64,000 bases of DNA from Macropodus opercularis (Eukaryota; Chordata; Actinopteri; Anabantiformes; Osphronemidae): positions 17,381,001 through 17,445,000 of the forward strand of contig CM061106.1 in NCBI GenBank assembly GCA_030770545.1. The letters are read 5' to 3'. The notes below the pieces were generated by a model. That model had not been told where the DNA came from, searched no databases, and saw only the letters and a program-made list of their open reading frames with translations. Position numbers and translations under genes: made by a program. Position 1 is the stretch's first letter. Every line of letters starts with the position of its first letter. This document shows positions 1 to 11,820 of the stretch, piece after piece.

Positions 1-418
1 TAGTCACAACCACAGATCCCTCCAAAGTAGTTGTGCTGTGTTTGTGTTTGGACTCGACCTTGAAAGTCACAAGTTGCTGGAACGAATGGCCCCTCGTCTT
101 TCAGCTGTGGCAGTGCGACCACTCCTGCGTGTAGTGCTAATGGAGCAGCGACCCGTCCGTGGTGTACGCAGCCTCTCGCTCGATAAAGTCTTCCAGACGG
201 ATGGAATAAAACTGAGGTGGACGGCTTGTGTGGTTAAACCCCTGGCCTCATTGCGCATAGGTAAAAGTCCTGTCATCACTAGAGACTTTACTCGTGCTCT
301 CTGCCTCTCATTCACCACACGTAAGAAGCCTTTGCGTTCTAGTCCGGCAAATGAAAGAGTTCAGTGATGGAAACGGGCATTCTGGGAGGTTAGTCTTGCG
401 GCATTGTACGGTTTCTGT

Positions 419-424
419 CACGTG
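419..424 (+). promoter_or_regulatory. CACGTG palindrome upstream of Gly-like gene (array 1 type)
   Basis: A CACGTG hexamer lies 26 nt upstream of the Gly-like gene at 451 and is kept in every array 1 and array 3 unit, within a longer conserved block (GTCACGTGCCCATA). The same block with the same spacing precedes the Gly(GCC) genes of array 2. It could be an upstream element for Pol III transcription or a site for a bHLH factor; the sequence shows conservation only. Confidence 0.4.
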
Positions 425-450
425 CCCATAGGGCGATGCCGGGCTTTCGA

Positions 451-522
451 GCATCGGTGGTATAAAGTTGAGAATAAGTGCTTCCCAAGCAGTGGATCCA
501 GGTTGGATTCTTGGCCAACGCA
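451..522 (+). pseudogene. tRNA-Gly(CCC)-like pseudogene
   Basis: A 72-nt Gly-like body with anticodon CCC in loop TTCCCAA. The acceptor stem has two mismatches (A3:C70, C5:A68), the D arm has lost the GG pair and reads TATAAAGTTGA, and the T loop is TTGGATT with C56 lost. The Pol III A box is therefore broken and normal tRNA folding is unlikely. Ten further near-identical copies lie in this array. Confidence 0.85.
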
Positions 523-700
523 GTGTCGGAGGAATGTCACGTCAGTTCCCTTTTCGACTCAGACTGCAATTGAAACGTGCGATACATTCTGCTGGACGTG
601 TAAGAAAGCACAAAGGGCCCGACGTCGCATGTTCTTACGTTACAGCGGCAAACCAGACTTAATGTTGAACGTATTGTACTGACCCTCGGCTAATTGGTTT

Positions 701-772
701 TTCCCTGACAGGGAATCGAACCCGGGCCGCGGCGGTGAGAGCGCCGAATCCTAGCCACTAGACCACCAGGGA
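701..772 (-). tRNA. tRNA-Glu(CTC)
   Basis: A 72-nt cloverleaf with acceptor TCCCTGG, D arm GGTCTAGTGG, anticodon loop CTCTCAC (CTC) on a perfect CGGCG/CGCCG stem, T loop TTCGATT and discriminator A. It decodes GAG. The T stem has a C50:U64 mismatch. No run of four or more T lies just downstream, unlike the Glu genes of array 2. Confidence 0.92.
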
Positions 773-1050
773 GAAGGTACGAGCGCCTGGCAAATTCCTC
801 GGACGATAGCTTCGACGTGGAAGTCTTCCTGGGGAAAATGGAGTTTCTCTGTCCCCCTGGTTCCATCGGAGAAAACAGCGTTGACATGTTCCCAACAATT
901 GACGAACCAGCCGTTGGAACAAAGAGGACCTTAATGGGGTTTCTTGAATGCGTGCAAAGACTCTGAAGGAGACCTGATTTGAGCTGGTTTCACAACACTG
1001 GTGGTATAGTGACGACCTTGGGTGCCTTCAAAGTCACTAGTGAGCTGCAG

Positions 1051-1054
1051 AAAA
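1051..1054 (-). terminator. Pol III T4 terminator of the array 1 Lys gene
   Basis: On the minus strand a TTTT run begins 10 nt after the Lys discriminator base. It is kept in every Lys-bearing unit of arrays 1 and 3. Confidence 0.6.
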
Positions 1055-1064
1055 CAGGTAACTT

Positions 1065-1137
1065 TGCCTGAGCAGGGACTTGAACCCTGGGCCCTCAGAT
1101 TAAAAGTCTGATGCTCTACCGACTGAGCTACACAGGC
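1065..1137 (-). tRNA. tRNA-Lys(TTT)
   Basis: A 73-nt cloverleaf with anticodon loop CTTTTAA on a perfect TCAGA/TCTGA stem, T loop TTCAAGT closed by CAGGG/CCCTG, and discriminator A, matching vertebrate tRNA-Lys(UUU) isodecoders. The only irregularity is a U6:U67 mismatch in the acceptor stem (GCCTGTG against CTCAGGC), shared by all Lys copies here. Both internal promoter boxes look intact. Confidence 0.92.
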
Positions 1138-1858
1138 TTCATGCTACAAACCCTCTAGAGGGAGAAAGTACGCAATAGAGGAAGTAACTTATACTTCAGC
1201 GAGAGCAACCTCCATAGAAGGCCGGGTCAAATACTGTTGGTCATGCCCCACCTGTGCCTGGAACCCGCTTGATACATCAGTGCCCGAGTAGGTAGAAGAA
1301 CACCAGGCCTTTTGACAGGTGGTATTTGTCTTTATCGTAGGGCAAAAATTAATGACACGTTTGTCACCTGTTGACATGCCAGCACCAGGGTTCACAACAC
1401 TGGTGGTATAGTCACAACCACAGATCCCTCCAAAGTAGTTGTGCTGTGTTTGTGTTTGGACTCGACCTTGAAAGTCACAAGTTGCTGGAACGAATGGCCC
1501 CTCGTCTTTCAGCTGTGGCAGTGCGACCACTCCTGCGTGTAGTGCTAATGGAGCAGCGACCCGTCCGTGGTGTACGCAGCCTCTCGCTCGATAAAGTCTT
1601 CCAGACGGATGGAATAAAACTGAGGTGGACGGCTTGTGTGGTTAAACCCCTGGCCTCATTGCGCATAGGTAAAAGTCCTGTCATCACTAGAGACTTTACT
1701 CGTGCTCTCTGCCTCTCATTCACCACACGTAAGAAGCCTTTGCGTTCTAGTCCGGCAAATGAAAGAGTTCAGTGATGGAAACGGGCATTCTGGGAGGTTA
1801 GTCTTGCGGCATTGTACGGTTTCTGTCACGTGCCCATAGGGCGATGCCGGGCTTTCGA

Positions 1859-1930
1859 GCATCGGTGGTATAAAGTTGAGAATAAGTGCTTCCCAAGCAG
1901 TGGATCCAGGTTGGATTCTTGGCCAACGCA
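1859..1930 (+). pseudogene. tRNA-Gly(CCC)-like pseudogene
   Basis: Same sequence as the copy at 451. Confidence 0.85.
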
Positions 1931-2108
1931 GTGTCGGAGGAATGTCACGTCAGTTCCCTTTTCGACTCAGACTGCAATTGAAACGTGCGATACATTCTGC
2001 TGGACGTGTAAGAAAGCACAAAGGGCCCGACGTCGCATGTTCTTACGTTACAGCGGCAAACCAGACTTAATGTTGAACGTATTGTACTGACCCTCGGCTA
2101 ATTGGTTT

Positions 2109-2180
2109 TTCCCTGACAGGGAATCGAACCCGGGCCGCGGCGGTGAGAGCGCCGAATCCTAGCCACTAGACCACCAGGGA
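2109..2180 (-). tRNA. tRNA-Glu(CTC)
   Basis: CTC copy with the C50:U64 T-stem mismatch. Confidence 0.92.
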
Positions 2181-2472
2181 GAAGGTACGAGCGCCTGGCA
2201 AATTCCTCGGACGATAGCTTCGACGTGGAAGTCTTCCTGGGGAAAATGGAGTTTCTCTGTCCCCCTGGTTCCATCGGAGAAAACAGCGTTGACATGTTCC
2301 CAACAATTGACGAACCAGCCGTTGGAACAAAGAGGACCTTAATGGGGTTTCTTGAATGCGTGCAAAGACTCTGAAGGAGACCTGATTTGAGCTGGTTTCA
2401 CAACACTGGTGGTATAGTGACGACCTTGGGTGCCTTCAAAGTCACTAGTGAGCTGCAGAAAACAGGTAACTT

Positions 2473-2545
2473 TGCCTGAGCAGGGACTTGAACCCTGGGC
2501 CCTCAGATTAAAAGTCTGATGCTCTACCGACTGAGCTACACAGGC
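2473..2545 (-). tRNA. tRNA-Lys(TTT)
   Basis: Matches the copy at 1065 throughout. Confidence 0.92.
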
Positions 2546-3266
2546 TTCACGCTACAAACCCTCTAGAGGGAGAAAGTACGCAATAGAGGAAGTAACTTAT
2601 ACTTCAGCGAGAGCAACCTCCATAGAAGGCCGGGTCAAATACTGTTGGTCATGCCCCACCTGTGCCTGGAACCCGCTTGATACATCAGTGCCCAAGTAGG
2701 TAGAAGAACACCGGGCCTTTTGACAGGTGGTATTTGTCTTTATCGTAGGGCAAAAATTAATGACACGTTTGTCACCTGTTGACATGCCAGCACCAGGGTT
2801 CACAACACTGGTGGTATAGTCACAACCACAGATCCCTCCAAAGTAGTTGTGCTGTGTTTGTGTTTGGACTCGACCTTGAAAGTCACAAGTTGCTGGAACG
2901 AATGGCCCCTCGTCTTTCAGCTGTGGCAGTGCGACCACTCCTGCGTGTAGTGCTAATGGAGCAGCGACCCGTCCGTGGTGTACGCAGCCTCTCGCTCGAT
3001 AAAGTCTTCCAGACGGATAGAATAAAACTGAGGTGGACGGCTTGTGTGGGTAAACCCCTGGCCTCATTGCGCATAGGTAAAAGTCCTGTCATCACTAGAG
3101 ACTTTACTCGTGCTCTCTGCCTCTCATTCACCACACGTAAGAAGCCTTTGCGTTCTAGTCCGGCAAATGAAAGAGTTCAGTGATGGAAACGGGCATTCTG
3201 GGAGGTTAGTCTTGCGGCATTGTACGGTTTCTGTCACGTGCCCATAGGGCGATGCCGGGCTTTCGA

Positions 3267-3338
3267 GCATCGGTGGTATAAAGTTGAGAATAAGTGCTTC
3301 CCAAGCAGTGGATCCAGGTTGGATTCTTGGCCAACGCA
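3267..3338 (+). pseudogene. tRNA-Gly(CCC)-like pseudogene
   Basis: Same sequence as the copy at 451. Confidence 0.85.
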
Positions 3339-3516
3339 GTGTCGGAGGAATGTCACGTCAGTTCCCTTTTCGACTCAGACTGCAATTGAAACGTGCGATA
3401 CATTCTGCTGGACGTGTAAGAAAGCACAAAGGGCCCGACGTCGCATGTTCTTACGTTACAGCGGCAAACCAGACTTAATGTTGAACGTATTGTACTGACC
3501 CTCGGCTAAATGGTTT

Positions 3517-3588
3517 TTCCCTGACCGGGAATCGAACCCGGGCCGCGGCGGTGAGAGCGCCGAATCCTAGCCACTAGACCACCAGGGA
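3517..3588 (-). tRNA. tRNA-Glu(CTC), intact T stem
   Basis: C50:G64 is paired here, so this is one of the few array 1 CTC genes with a fully regular cloverleaf. Confidence 0.94.
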
Positions 3589-3880
3589 GAAGGTACGAGC
3601 GCCTGGCAAATTCCTCGGACGATAGCTTCGACGTGGAAGTCTTCCTGGGGAAAATGGAGTTTCTCTGTCCCCCTGGTTCCATCGGAGAAAACAGCATTGA
3701 CATGTTCCCAACAATTGACGAACCAGCCGTTGGAACAAAGAGGACCTTAATGGGGTTTCTTGAATGCGTGCAAAGACTCTGAAGGAGACCTGATTTGAGC
3801 TGGTTTCACAACACTGGTGGTATAGTGACGACCTTGGGTGCCTTCAAAGTCACTAGTGAGCTGCAGAAAACAGGTAACTT

Positions 3881-3953
3881 TGCCTGAGCAGGGACTTGAA
3901 CCCTGGGCCCTCAGATTAAAAGTCTGATGCTCTACCGACTGAGCTACACAGGC
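3881..3953 (-). tRNA. tRNA-Lys(TTT)
   Basis: Matches the copy at 1065. Confidence 0.92.
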
Positions 3954-4674
3954 TTCACGCTACAAACCCTCTAGAGGGAGAAAGTACGCAATAGAGGAAG
4001 TAACTTATACTTCAGCGAGAGCAACCTCCATAGAAGGCCGGGTCAAATACTGTTGGTCATGCCCCACCTGTGCCTGGAACCCGCTTGATACATCAGTGCC
4101 CGAGTAGGTAGAAGAACACCGGGCCTTTTGACAGGTGGTATTTGTCTTTATCGTAGGGCAAAAATTAATGACACGTTTGTCACCTGTTGACATGCCAGCA
4201 CCAGGGTTCACAACACTGGTGGTATAGTCACAACCACAGATCCCTCCAAAGTAGTTGTGCTGTGTTTGTGTTTGGACTCGACCTTGAAAGTCACAAGTTG
4301 CTGGAACGAATGGCCCCTCGTCTTTCAGCTGTGGCAGTGCGACCACTCCTGCGTGTAGTGCTAATGGAGCAGCGACCCGTCCGTGGTGTACGCAGCCTCT
4401 CGCTCGATAAAGTCTTCCAGACGGATAGAATAAAACTGAGGTGGACGGCTTGTGTGGTTAAACCCCTGGCCTCATTGCGCATAGGTAAAAGTCCTGTCAT
4501 CACTAGAGACTTTACTCGTGCTCTCTGCCTCTCATTCACCACACGTAAGAAGCCTTTGCGTTCTAGTCCGGCAAATGAAAGAGTTCAGTAATGGAAACGG
4601 GCATTCTGGGAGGTTAGTCTTGCGGCATTGTACGGTTTCTGTCACGTGCCCATAGGGCGATGCCGGGCTTTCGA

Positions 4675-4746
4675 GCATCGGTGGTATAAAGTTGAGAATA
4701 AGTGCTTCCCAAGCAGTGGATCCAGGTTGGATTCTTGGCCAACGCA
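4675..4746 (+). pseudogene. tRNA-Gly(CCC)-like pseudogene
   Basis: Same sequence as the copy at 451. Confidence 0.85.
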
Positions 4747-4924
4747 GTGTCGGAGGAATGTCACGTCAGTTCCCTTTTCGACTCAGACTGCAATTGAAAC
4801 GTGCGATACATTCTGCTGGACGTGTAAGAAAGCACAAAGGGCCCGACGTCGCATGTTCTTACGTTACAGCGGCAAACCAGACTTAATGTTGAACGTATTG
4901 TACTGACCCTCGGCTAATTGGTTT

Positions 4925-4996
4925 TTCCCTGACAGGGAATAGAACCCGGGCCGCGGCGGTGAGAGCGCCGAATCCTAGCCACTAGACCACCAGGGA
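4925..4996 (-). tRNA. tRNA-Glu(CTC), T-loop variant
   Basis: Carries C50:U64 and also a private T-loop change (TTCTATT), which removes purine 57 and weakens the B box. The partner in the next higher-order repeat (12865) lacks this change, so it is recent. Function is doubtful. Confidence 0.75.
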
Positions 4997-5288
4997 GAAG
5001 GTACGAGCGCCTGGCAAATTCCTCGGACGATAGCTTCGACGTGGAAGTCTTCCTGGGGAAAATGGAGTTTCTCTGTCCCCCTGGTTCCATCGGAGAAAAC
5101 AGCGTTGACATGTTCCCAACAATTGACGAACCAGCCGTTGGAACAAAGAGGACCTTAATGGGGTTTCTTGAATGCGTGCAAAGACTCTGAAGGAGACCTG
5201 ATTTGAGCTGGTTTCACAACACTGGTGGTATAGTGACGACCTTGGGTGCCTTCAAAGTCACTAGTGAGCTGCAGAAAACAGGTAACTT

Positions 5289-5361
5289 TGCCTGAGCAGG
5301 GACTTGAACCCTGGGCCCTCAGATTAAAAGTCTGATGCTCTAACGACTGAGCTACACAGGC
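5289..5361 (-). tRNA. tRNA-Lys(TTT), D-loop variant
   Basis: The D-loop GG becomes GT (AGTCGTTAG), losing the G19 that contacts C56. The same change occurs 7940 bp downstream. Confidence 0.75.
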
Positions 5362-6082
5362 TTCACGCTACAAACCCTCTAGAGGGAGAAAGTACGCAAT
5401 AGAGGAAGTAACTTATACTTCAGCGAGAGCAACCTCCATAGAAGGCCGGTTCAAATACTGTTGGTCATGCCCCACCTGTGCCTGGAACCCGCTTGATACA
5501 TCAGTGCCCGAGTAGGTAGAAGAACACCGGGCCTTTTGACAGGTGGTATTTGTCTTTATCGTAGGGCAAAAATTAATGACACGTTTGTCACCTGTTGACA
5601 TGCCAGCACCAGGGTTCACAACACTGGTGGTATAGTCACAACCACAGATCCCTCCAAAGTAGTTGTGCTGTGTTTGTGTTTGGACTCGACCTTGAAAGTC
5701 ACAAGTTGCTGGAACGAATGGCCCCTCGTCTTTCAGCTGTGGCAGTGCGACCACTCCTGCGTGTAGTGCTAATGGAGCAGCGACCCGTCCGTGGTATACG
5801 CAGCCTCTCGCTCGATAAAGTCTTCCAGACGGATAGAATAAAACTGAGGTGGACGGCTTGTGTGGTTAAAACCCTGGCCTCATTGCGCATAGGTAAAAGT
5901 CCTGTCATCACTAGAGACTTTACTCGTGCTCTCTGCCTCTCATTCACCACACGTAAGAAGCCTTTGCGTTCTAGTCCGGCAAATGAAAGAGTTCAGTGAT
6001 GGAAACGGGCATTCTGGGAGGTTAGTCTTGCGGCATTGTACGGTTTCTGTCACGTGCCGATAGGGCGATGCCGGGCTTTCGA

Positions 6083-6154
6083 GCATCGGTGGTATAAAGT
6101 TGAGAATAAGTGCTTCCCAAGCAGTGGATCCAGGTTGGATTCTTGGCCAACGCA
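6083..6154 (+). pseudogene. tRNA-Gly(CCC)-like pseudogene
   Basis: Same decayed Gly body; the upstream block has one change (CACGTGCCGATA). Confidence 0.85.
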
Positions 6155-6326
6155 GTGTCGGAGGAATGTCACGTCAGTTCCCTTTTCGACTCAGACTGCA
6201 ATTGAAACGTGCGATACATTCTGCTGGACGTGTAAGAAAGCACAAAGGGCCCGACGTCGCATGTTCTTCTGTTACAGCGGCAAACCAGATTTGAACGTAT
6301 TGGACTGACCCTCGGCTAAATGGTTT

Positions 6327-6398
6327 TTCACTGACCGGGAATCGAACCCGGGCCACGGCGGTGAAAGCGCCGAATCCTAGCCACTAGACCACCAGTGA
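6327..6398 (-). tRNA. tRNA-Glu(TTC) with A3:U70 pair
   Basis: The anticodon loop CTTTCAC gives TTC (reads GAA), unlike the CTC neighbours. The acceptor stem TCACTGG pairs with TCAGTGA, so the usual C3:G70 pair has been replaced by A3:U70 through two matching changes. The T stem is fully paired. Its flanks resemble array 3 more than array 1, including the 6-bp deletion before the gene. It is probably functional. Confidence 0.92.
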
Positions 6399-6982
6399 GA
6401 AAGTACGAGCACTGGGCAAATTCCTTGGATGATAGCTTCTACGTGGAAGTCTTCCTGGAGAAAATGGAGTTTCTCTGTCCCCCTGGTTCCATCGGAGAAA
6501 ACAGCGTTGACATGTTCCCAACAATTGACGAACCAGCCGTTGGAACAAAGACGACCTTAATGGGGTTTCTTGAATGCATGCAAAGACTCTGACGGAGACC
6601 TGATTTGAGCTGGTTTCACAACACTGGTGGTATAGTGACGACCAGTGCGACCACTCCTGCGTGTAGTGCTAATGGAGCAGCAACCCGTCCGTGGTGTACG
6701 CAGCCTCTCGCTCGATAAAGTCTTCCAGACGGATGGAATAAAACTGAGGTGGACGGCTTGTGTGGTTAAACCCCTGGCCTCATTGCGCATAGGTAAAAGT
6801 CCTGTCATCACTAGAGACTTTACTCGTGCTCTCTGCCTCTCATTCACCACACGTAAGAAGCCTTTGCGTTCTAGTCCGGCAAATGAAAGAGTTCAGTGAT
6901 GGAAACGGGCATTCTGGGAGGTTAGTCTTGCGGCATTGTACGGTTTCTGTCACGTGCCCATAGGGCGATGCCGGGCTTTCGA

Positions 6983-7054
6983 GCATCGGTGGTATAAAGT
7001 TGAGAATAAGTGCTTCCCAAGCAGTGGATCCAGGTTGGATTCTTGGCCAACGCA
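6983..7054 (+). pseudogene. tRNA-Gly(CCC)-like pseudogene
   Basis: Only 900 bp from the previous Gly copy, because the intervening unit lost its Lys segment. Confidence 0.85.
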
Positions 7055-7232
7055 GTGTCGGAGGAATGTCACGTCAGTTCCCTTTTCGACTCAGACTGCA
7101 ATTGAAACGTGCGATACATTCTGCTGGACGTGTAAGAAAGCACAAAGGGCCCGACGTCGCATGTTCTTACGTTACAGCGGCAAACCAGACTTAATGTTGA
7201 ACGTATTGTACTGACCCTCGGCTAATTGGTTT

Positions 7233-7304
7233 TTCCCTGACAGGGAATCGAACCCGGGCCGCGGCGGTGAGAGCGCCGAATCCTAGCCACTAGACCACCA
7301 GGGA
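7233..7304 (-). tRNA. tRNA-Glu(CTC)
   Basis: CTC copy with C50:U64. Confidence 0.92.
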
Positions 7305-7596
7305 GAAGGTACGAGCGCCTGGCAAATTCCTCGGACGATAGCTTCGACGTGGAAGTCTTCCTGGGGAAAATGGAGTTTCTCTGTCCCCCTGGTTCCATCG
7401 GAGAAAACAGCGTTGACATGTTCCCAACAATTGACGAACCAGCCGTTGGAACAAAGAGGACCTTAATGGGGTTTCTTGAATGCGTGCAAAGACTCTGAAG
7501 GAGACCTGATTTGAGCTGGTTTCACAACACTGGTGGTATAGTGACGACCTTGGGTGCCTTCAAAGTCACTAGTGAGCTGCAGAAAACAGGTAACTT

Positions 7597-7669
7597 TGCC
7601 TGAGCAGGGACTTGAACCCTGGGCCCTCAGATTAAAAGTCTGATGCTCTACCGACTGAGCTACACAGGC
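7597..7669 (-). tRNA. tRNA-Lys(TTT)
   Basis: Matches the copy at 1065. Confidence 0.92.
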
Positions 7670-8390
7670 TTCACGCTACAAACCCTCTAGAGGGAGAAAG
7701 TACGCAATAGAGGAAGTAACTTATACTTCAGCGAGAGCAACCTCCATAGAAGGCCGGGTCAAATACTGTTGGTCATGCCCCACCTGTGCCTGGAACCCGC
7801 TTGATACATCAGTGCCCGAGTAGGTAGAAGAACACCGGGCCTTTTGACAGGTGGTATTTGTCTTTATCGTAGGGCAAAAATTAATGACACGTTTGTCACC
7901 TGTTGACATGCCAGCACCAGGGTTCACAACACTGGTGGTATAGTCACAACCACAGATCCCTCCAAAGTAGTTGTGCTGTGTTTGTGTTTGGACTCGACCT
8001 TGAAAGTCACAAGTTGCTGGAACGAATGGCCCCTCGTCTTTCAGCTGTGGCAGTGCGACCACTCCTGCGTGTAGTGCTAATGGAGCAGCGACCCGTCCGT
8101 GGTGTACGCAGCCTCTCGCTCGATAAAGTCTTCCAGACGGATGGAATAAAACTGAGGTGGACGGCTTGTGTGGTTAAACCCCTGGCCTCATTGCGCATAG
8201 GTAAAAGTCCTGTCATCACTAGAGACTTTACTCGTGCTCTCTGCCTCTCATTCACCACACGTAAGAAGCCTTTGCGTTCTAGTCCGGCAAATGAAAGAGT
8301 TCAGTGATGGAAACGGGCATTCTGGGAGGTTAGTCTTGCGGCATTGTACGGTTTCTGTCACGTGCCCATAGGGCGATGCCGGGCTTTCGA

Positions 8391-8462
8391 GCATCGGTGG
8401 TATAAAGTTGAGAATAAGTGCTTCCCAAGCAGTGGATCCAGGTTGGATTCTTGGCCAACGCA
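8391..8462 (+). pseudogene. tRNA-Gly(CCC)-like pseudogene
   Basis: Higher-order partner of the copy at 451. Confidence 0.85.
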
Positions 8463-8640
8463 GTGTCGGAGGAATGTCACGTCAGTTCCCTTTTCGACTC
8501 AGACTGCAATTGAAACGTGCGATACATTCTGCTGGACGTGTAAGAAAGCACAAAGGGCCCGACGTCGCATGTTCTTACGTTACAGCGGCAAACCAGACTT
8601 AATGTTGAACGTATTGTACTGACCCTCGGCTAATTGGTTT

Positions 8641-8712
8641 TTCCCTGACAGGGAATCGAACCCGGGCCGCGGCGGTGAGAGCGCCGAATCCTAGCCACTA
8701 GACCACCAGGGA
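8641..8712 (-). tRNA. tRNA-Glu(CTC)
   Basis: CTC copy with C50:U64; higher-order partner of 701. Confidence 0.92.
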
Positions 8713-9004
8713 GAAGGTACGAGCGCCTGGCAAATTCCTCGGACGATAGCTTCGACGTGGAAGTCTTCCTGGGGAAAATGGAGTTTCTCTGTCCCCCTGG
8801 TTCCATCGGAGAAAACAGCGTTGACATGTTCCCAACAATTGACGAACCAGCCGTTGGAACAAAGAGGACCTTAATGGGGTTTCTTGAATGCGTGCAAAGA
8901 CTCTGAAGGAGACCTGATTTGAGCTGGTTTCACAACACTGGTGGTATAGTGACGACCTTGGGTGCCTTCAAAGTCACTAGTGAGCTGCAGAAAACAGGTA
9001 ACTT

Positions 9005-9077
9005 TGCCTGAGCAGGGACTTGAAGCCTGGGCCCTCAGATTAAAAGTCTGATGCTCTACCGACTGAGCTACACAGGC
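9005..9077 (-). tRNA. tRNA-Lys(TTT), T-stem variant
   Basis: A private G53-to-C change (AGGCTTCAAG) breaks the pair closing the T loop and alters the B box. It is absent from the partner at 1065. Confidence 0.75.
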
Positions 9078-9798
9078 TTCACGCTACAAACCCTCTAGAG
9101 GGAGAAAGTACGCAATAGAGGAAGTAACTTATACTTCAGCGAGAGCAACCTCCATAGAAGGCCGGGTCAAATACTGTTGGTCATGCCCCACCTGTGCCTG
9201 GAACCCGCTTGATACATCAGTGCCCGAGTAGGTAGAAGAACACCGGGCCTTTTGACAGGTGGTATTTGTCTTTATCGTAGGGCAAAAATTAATGACACGT
9301 TTGTCACCTGTTGACATGCCAGCACCAGGGTTCACAACACTGGTGGTATAGTCACAACCACAGATCCCTCCAAAGTAGTTGTGCTGTGTTTGTGTTTGGA
9401 CTCGACCTTGAAAGTCACAAGTTGCTGGAACGAATGGCCCCTCGTCTTTCAGCTGTGGCAGTGCGACCACTCCTGCGTGTAGTGCTAATGGAGCAGCGAC
9501 CCGTCCGTGGTGTACGCAGCCTCTCGCTCGATAAAGTCTTCCAGACGGATGGAATAAAACTGAGGTGGACGGCTTGTGTGGTTAAACCCCTGGCCTCATT
9601 GCGCATAGGTAAAAGTCCTGTCATCACTAGAGACTTTACTCGTGCTCTCTGCCTCTCATTCACCACACGTAAGAAGCCTTTGCGTTCTAGTCCGGCAAAT
9701 GAAAGAGTTCAGTGATGGAAACGGGCATTCTGGGAGGTTAGTCTTGCGGCATTGTACGGTTTCTGTCACGTGCCCATAGGGCGATGCCGGGCTTTCGA

Positions 9799-9870
9799 GC
9801 ATCGGTGGTATAAAGTTGAGAATAAGTGCTTCCCAAGCAGTGGATCCAGGTTGGATTCTTGGCCAACGCA
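9799..9870 (+). pseudogene. tRNA-Gly(CCC)-like pseudogene
   Basis: Higher-order partner of 1859. Confidence 0.85.
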
Positions 9871-10048
9871 GTGTCGGAGGAATGTCACGTCAGTTCCCTT
9901 TTCGACTCAGACTGCAATTGAAACGTGCGATACATTCTGCTGGACGTGTAAGAAAGCACAAAGGGCCCGACGTCGCATGTTCTTACGTTACAGCGGCAAA
10001 CCAGACTTAATGTTGAACGTATTGTACTGACCCTCGGCTAATTGGTTT

Positions 10049-10120
10049 TTCCCTGACAGGGAATCGAACCCGGGCCGCGGCGGTGAGAGCGCCGAATCCT
10101 AGCCACTAGACCACCAGGGA
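10049..10120 (-). tRNA. tRNA-Glu(CTC)
   Basis: CTC copy with C50:U64; partner of 2109. Confidence 0.92.
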
Positions 10121-10412
10121 GAAGGTACGAGCGCCTGGCAAATTCCTCGGACGATAGCTTCGACGTGGAAGTCTTCCTGGGGAAAATGGAGTTTCTCTGT
10201 CCCCCTGGTTCCATCGGAGAAAACAGCGTTGACATGTTCCCAACAATTGACGAACCAGCCGTTGGAACAAAGAGGACCTTAATGGGGTTTCTTGAATGCG
10301 TGCAAAGACTCTGAAGGAGACCTGATTTGAGCTGGTTTCACAACACTGGTGGTATAGTGACGACCTTGGGTGCCTTCAAAGTCACTAGTGAGCTGCAGAA
10401 AACAGGTAACTT

Positions 10413-10485
10413 TGCCTGAGCAGGGACTTGAACCCTGGGCCCTCAGATTAAAAGTCTGATGCTCTACCGACTGAGCTACACAGGC
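10413..10485 (-). tRNA. tRNA-Lys(TTT)
   Basis: Partner of 2473. Confidence 0.92.
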
Positions 10486-11206
10486 TTCACGCTACAAACC
10501 CTCTAGAGGGAGAAAGTACGCAATAGAGGAAGTAACTTATACTTCAGCGAGAGCAACCTCCATAGAAGGCCGGGTCAAATACTGTTGGTCATGCCCCACC
10601 TGTGCCTGGAACCCGCTTGATACATCAGTGCCCGAGTAGGTAGAAGAACACCGGGCCTTTTGACAGGTGGTATTTGTCTTTATCGTAGGGCAAAAATTAA
10701 TGACACGTTTGTCACCTGTTGACATGCCAGCACCAGGGTTCACAACACTGGTGGTATAGTCACAACCACAGATCCCTCCAAAGTAGTTGTGCTGTGTTTG
10801 TGTTTGGACTCGACCTTGAAAGTCACAAGTTGCTGGAACGAATGGCCCCTCGTCTTTCAGCTGTGGCAGTGCGACCACTCCTGCGTGTAGTGCTAATGGA
10901 GCAGCGACCCGTCCGTGGTGTACGCAGCCTCTCGCTCGATAAAGTCTTCCAGACGGATAGAATAAAACTGAGGTGGACGGCTTGTGTGGGTAAACCCCTG
11001 GCCTCATTGCGCATAGGTAAAAGTCCTGTCATCACTAGAGACTTTACTCGTGCTCTCTGCCTCTCATTCACCACACGTAAGAAGCCTTTGCGTTCTAGTC
11101 CGGCAAATGAAAGAGTTCAGTGATGGAAACGGGCATTCTGGGAGGTTAGTCTTGCGGCATTGTACGGTTTCTGTCACGTGCCCATAGGGCGATGCCGGGC
11201 TTTCGA

Positions 11207-11278
11207 GCATCGGTGGTATAAAGTTGAGAATAAGTGCTTCCCAAGCAGTGGATCCAGGTTGGATTCTTGGCCAACGCA
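11207..11278 (+). pseudogene. tRNA-Gly(CCC)-like pseudogene
   Basis: Partner of 3267. Confidence 0.85.
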
Positions 11279-11456
11279 GTGTCGGAGGAATGTCACGTCA
11301 GTTCCCTTTTCGACTCAGACTGCAATTGAAACGTGCGATACATTCTGCTGGACGTGTAAGAAAGCACAAAGGGCCCGACGTCGCATGTTCTTACGTTACA
11401 GCGGCAAACCAGACTTAATGTTGAACGTATTGTACTGACCCTCGGCTAAATGGTTT

Positions 11457-11528
11457 TTCCCTGACCGGGAATCGAACCCGGGCCGCGGCGGTGAGAGCGC
11501 CGAATCCTAGCCACTAGACCACCAGGGA
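11457..11528 (-). tRNA. tRNA-Glu(CTC), intact T stem
   Basis: C50:G64 is paired; partner of 3517. Confidence 0.94.
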
Positions 11529-11820
11529 GAAGGTACGAGCGCCTGGCAAATTCCTCGGACGATAGCTTCGACGTGGAAGTCTTCCTGGGGAAAATGGAGT
11601 TTCTCTGTCCCCCTGGTTCCATCGGAGAAAACAGCGTTGACATGTTCCCAACAATTGACGAACCAGCCGTTGGAACAAAGAGGACCTTAATGGGGTTTCT
11701 TGAATGCGTGCAAAGACTCTGAAGGAGACCTGATTTGAGCTGGTTTCACAACACTGGTGGTATAGTGACGACCTTGGGTGCCTTCAAAGTCACTAGTGAG
11801 CTGCAGAAAACAGGTAACTT

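Larger units (their letters stand above)
1..7940. repeat. Higher-order repeat of array 1, copy 1 (7940 bp)
   Basis: Five 1408-bp-type units plus the 900-bp unit form a block that reappears 7940 bp downstream. Private variants recur at exactly that offset: the TTC Glu gene at 6327 and 14267, the Lys D-loop change at 5289 and 13229, and the short unit. The few differences between copies (for example 4939 against 12879, and 4457 against 12397) show that they are separate copies. Confidence 0.9.
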
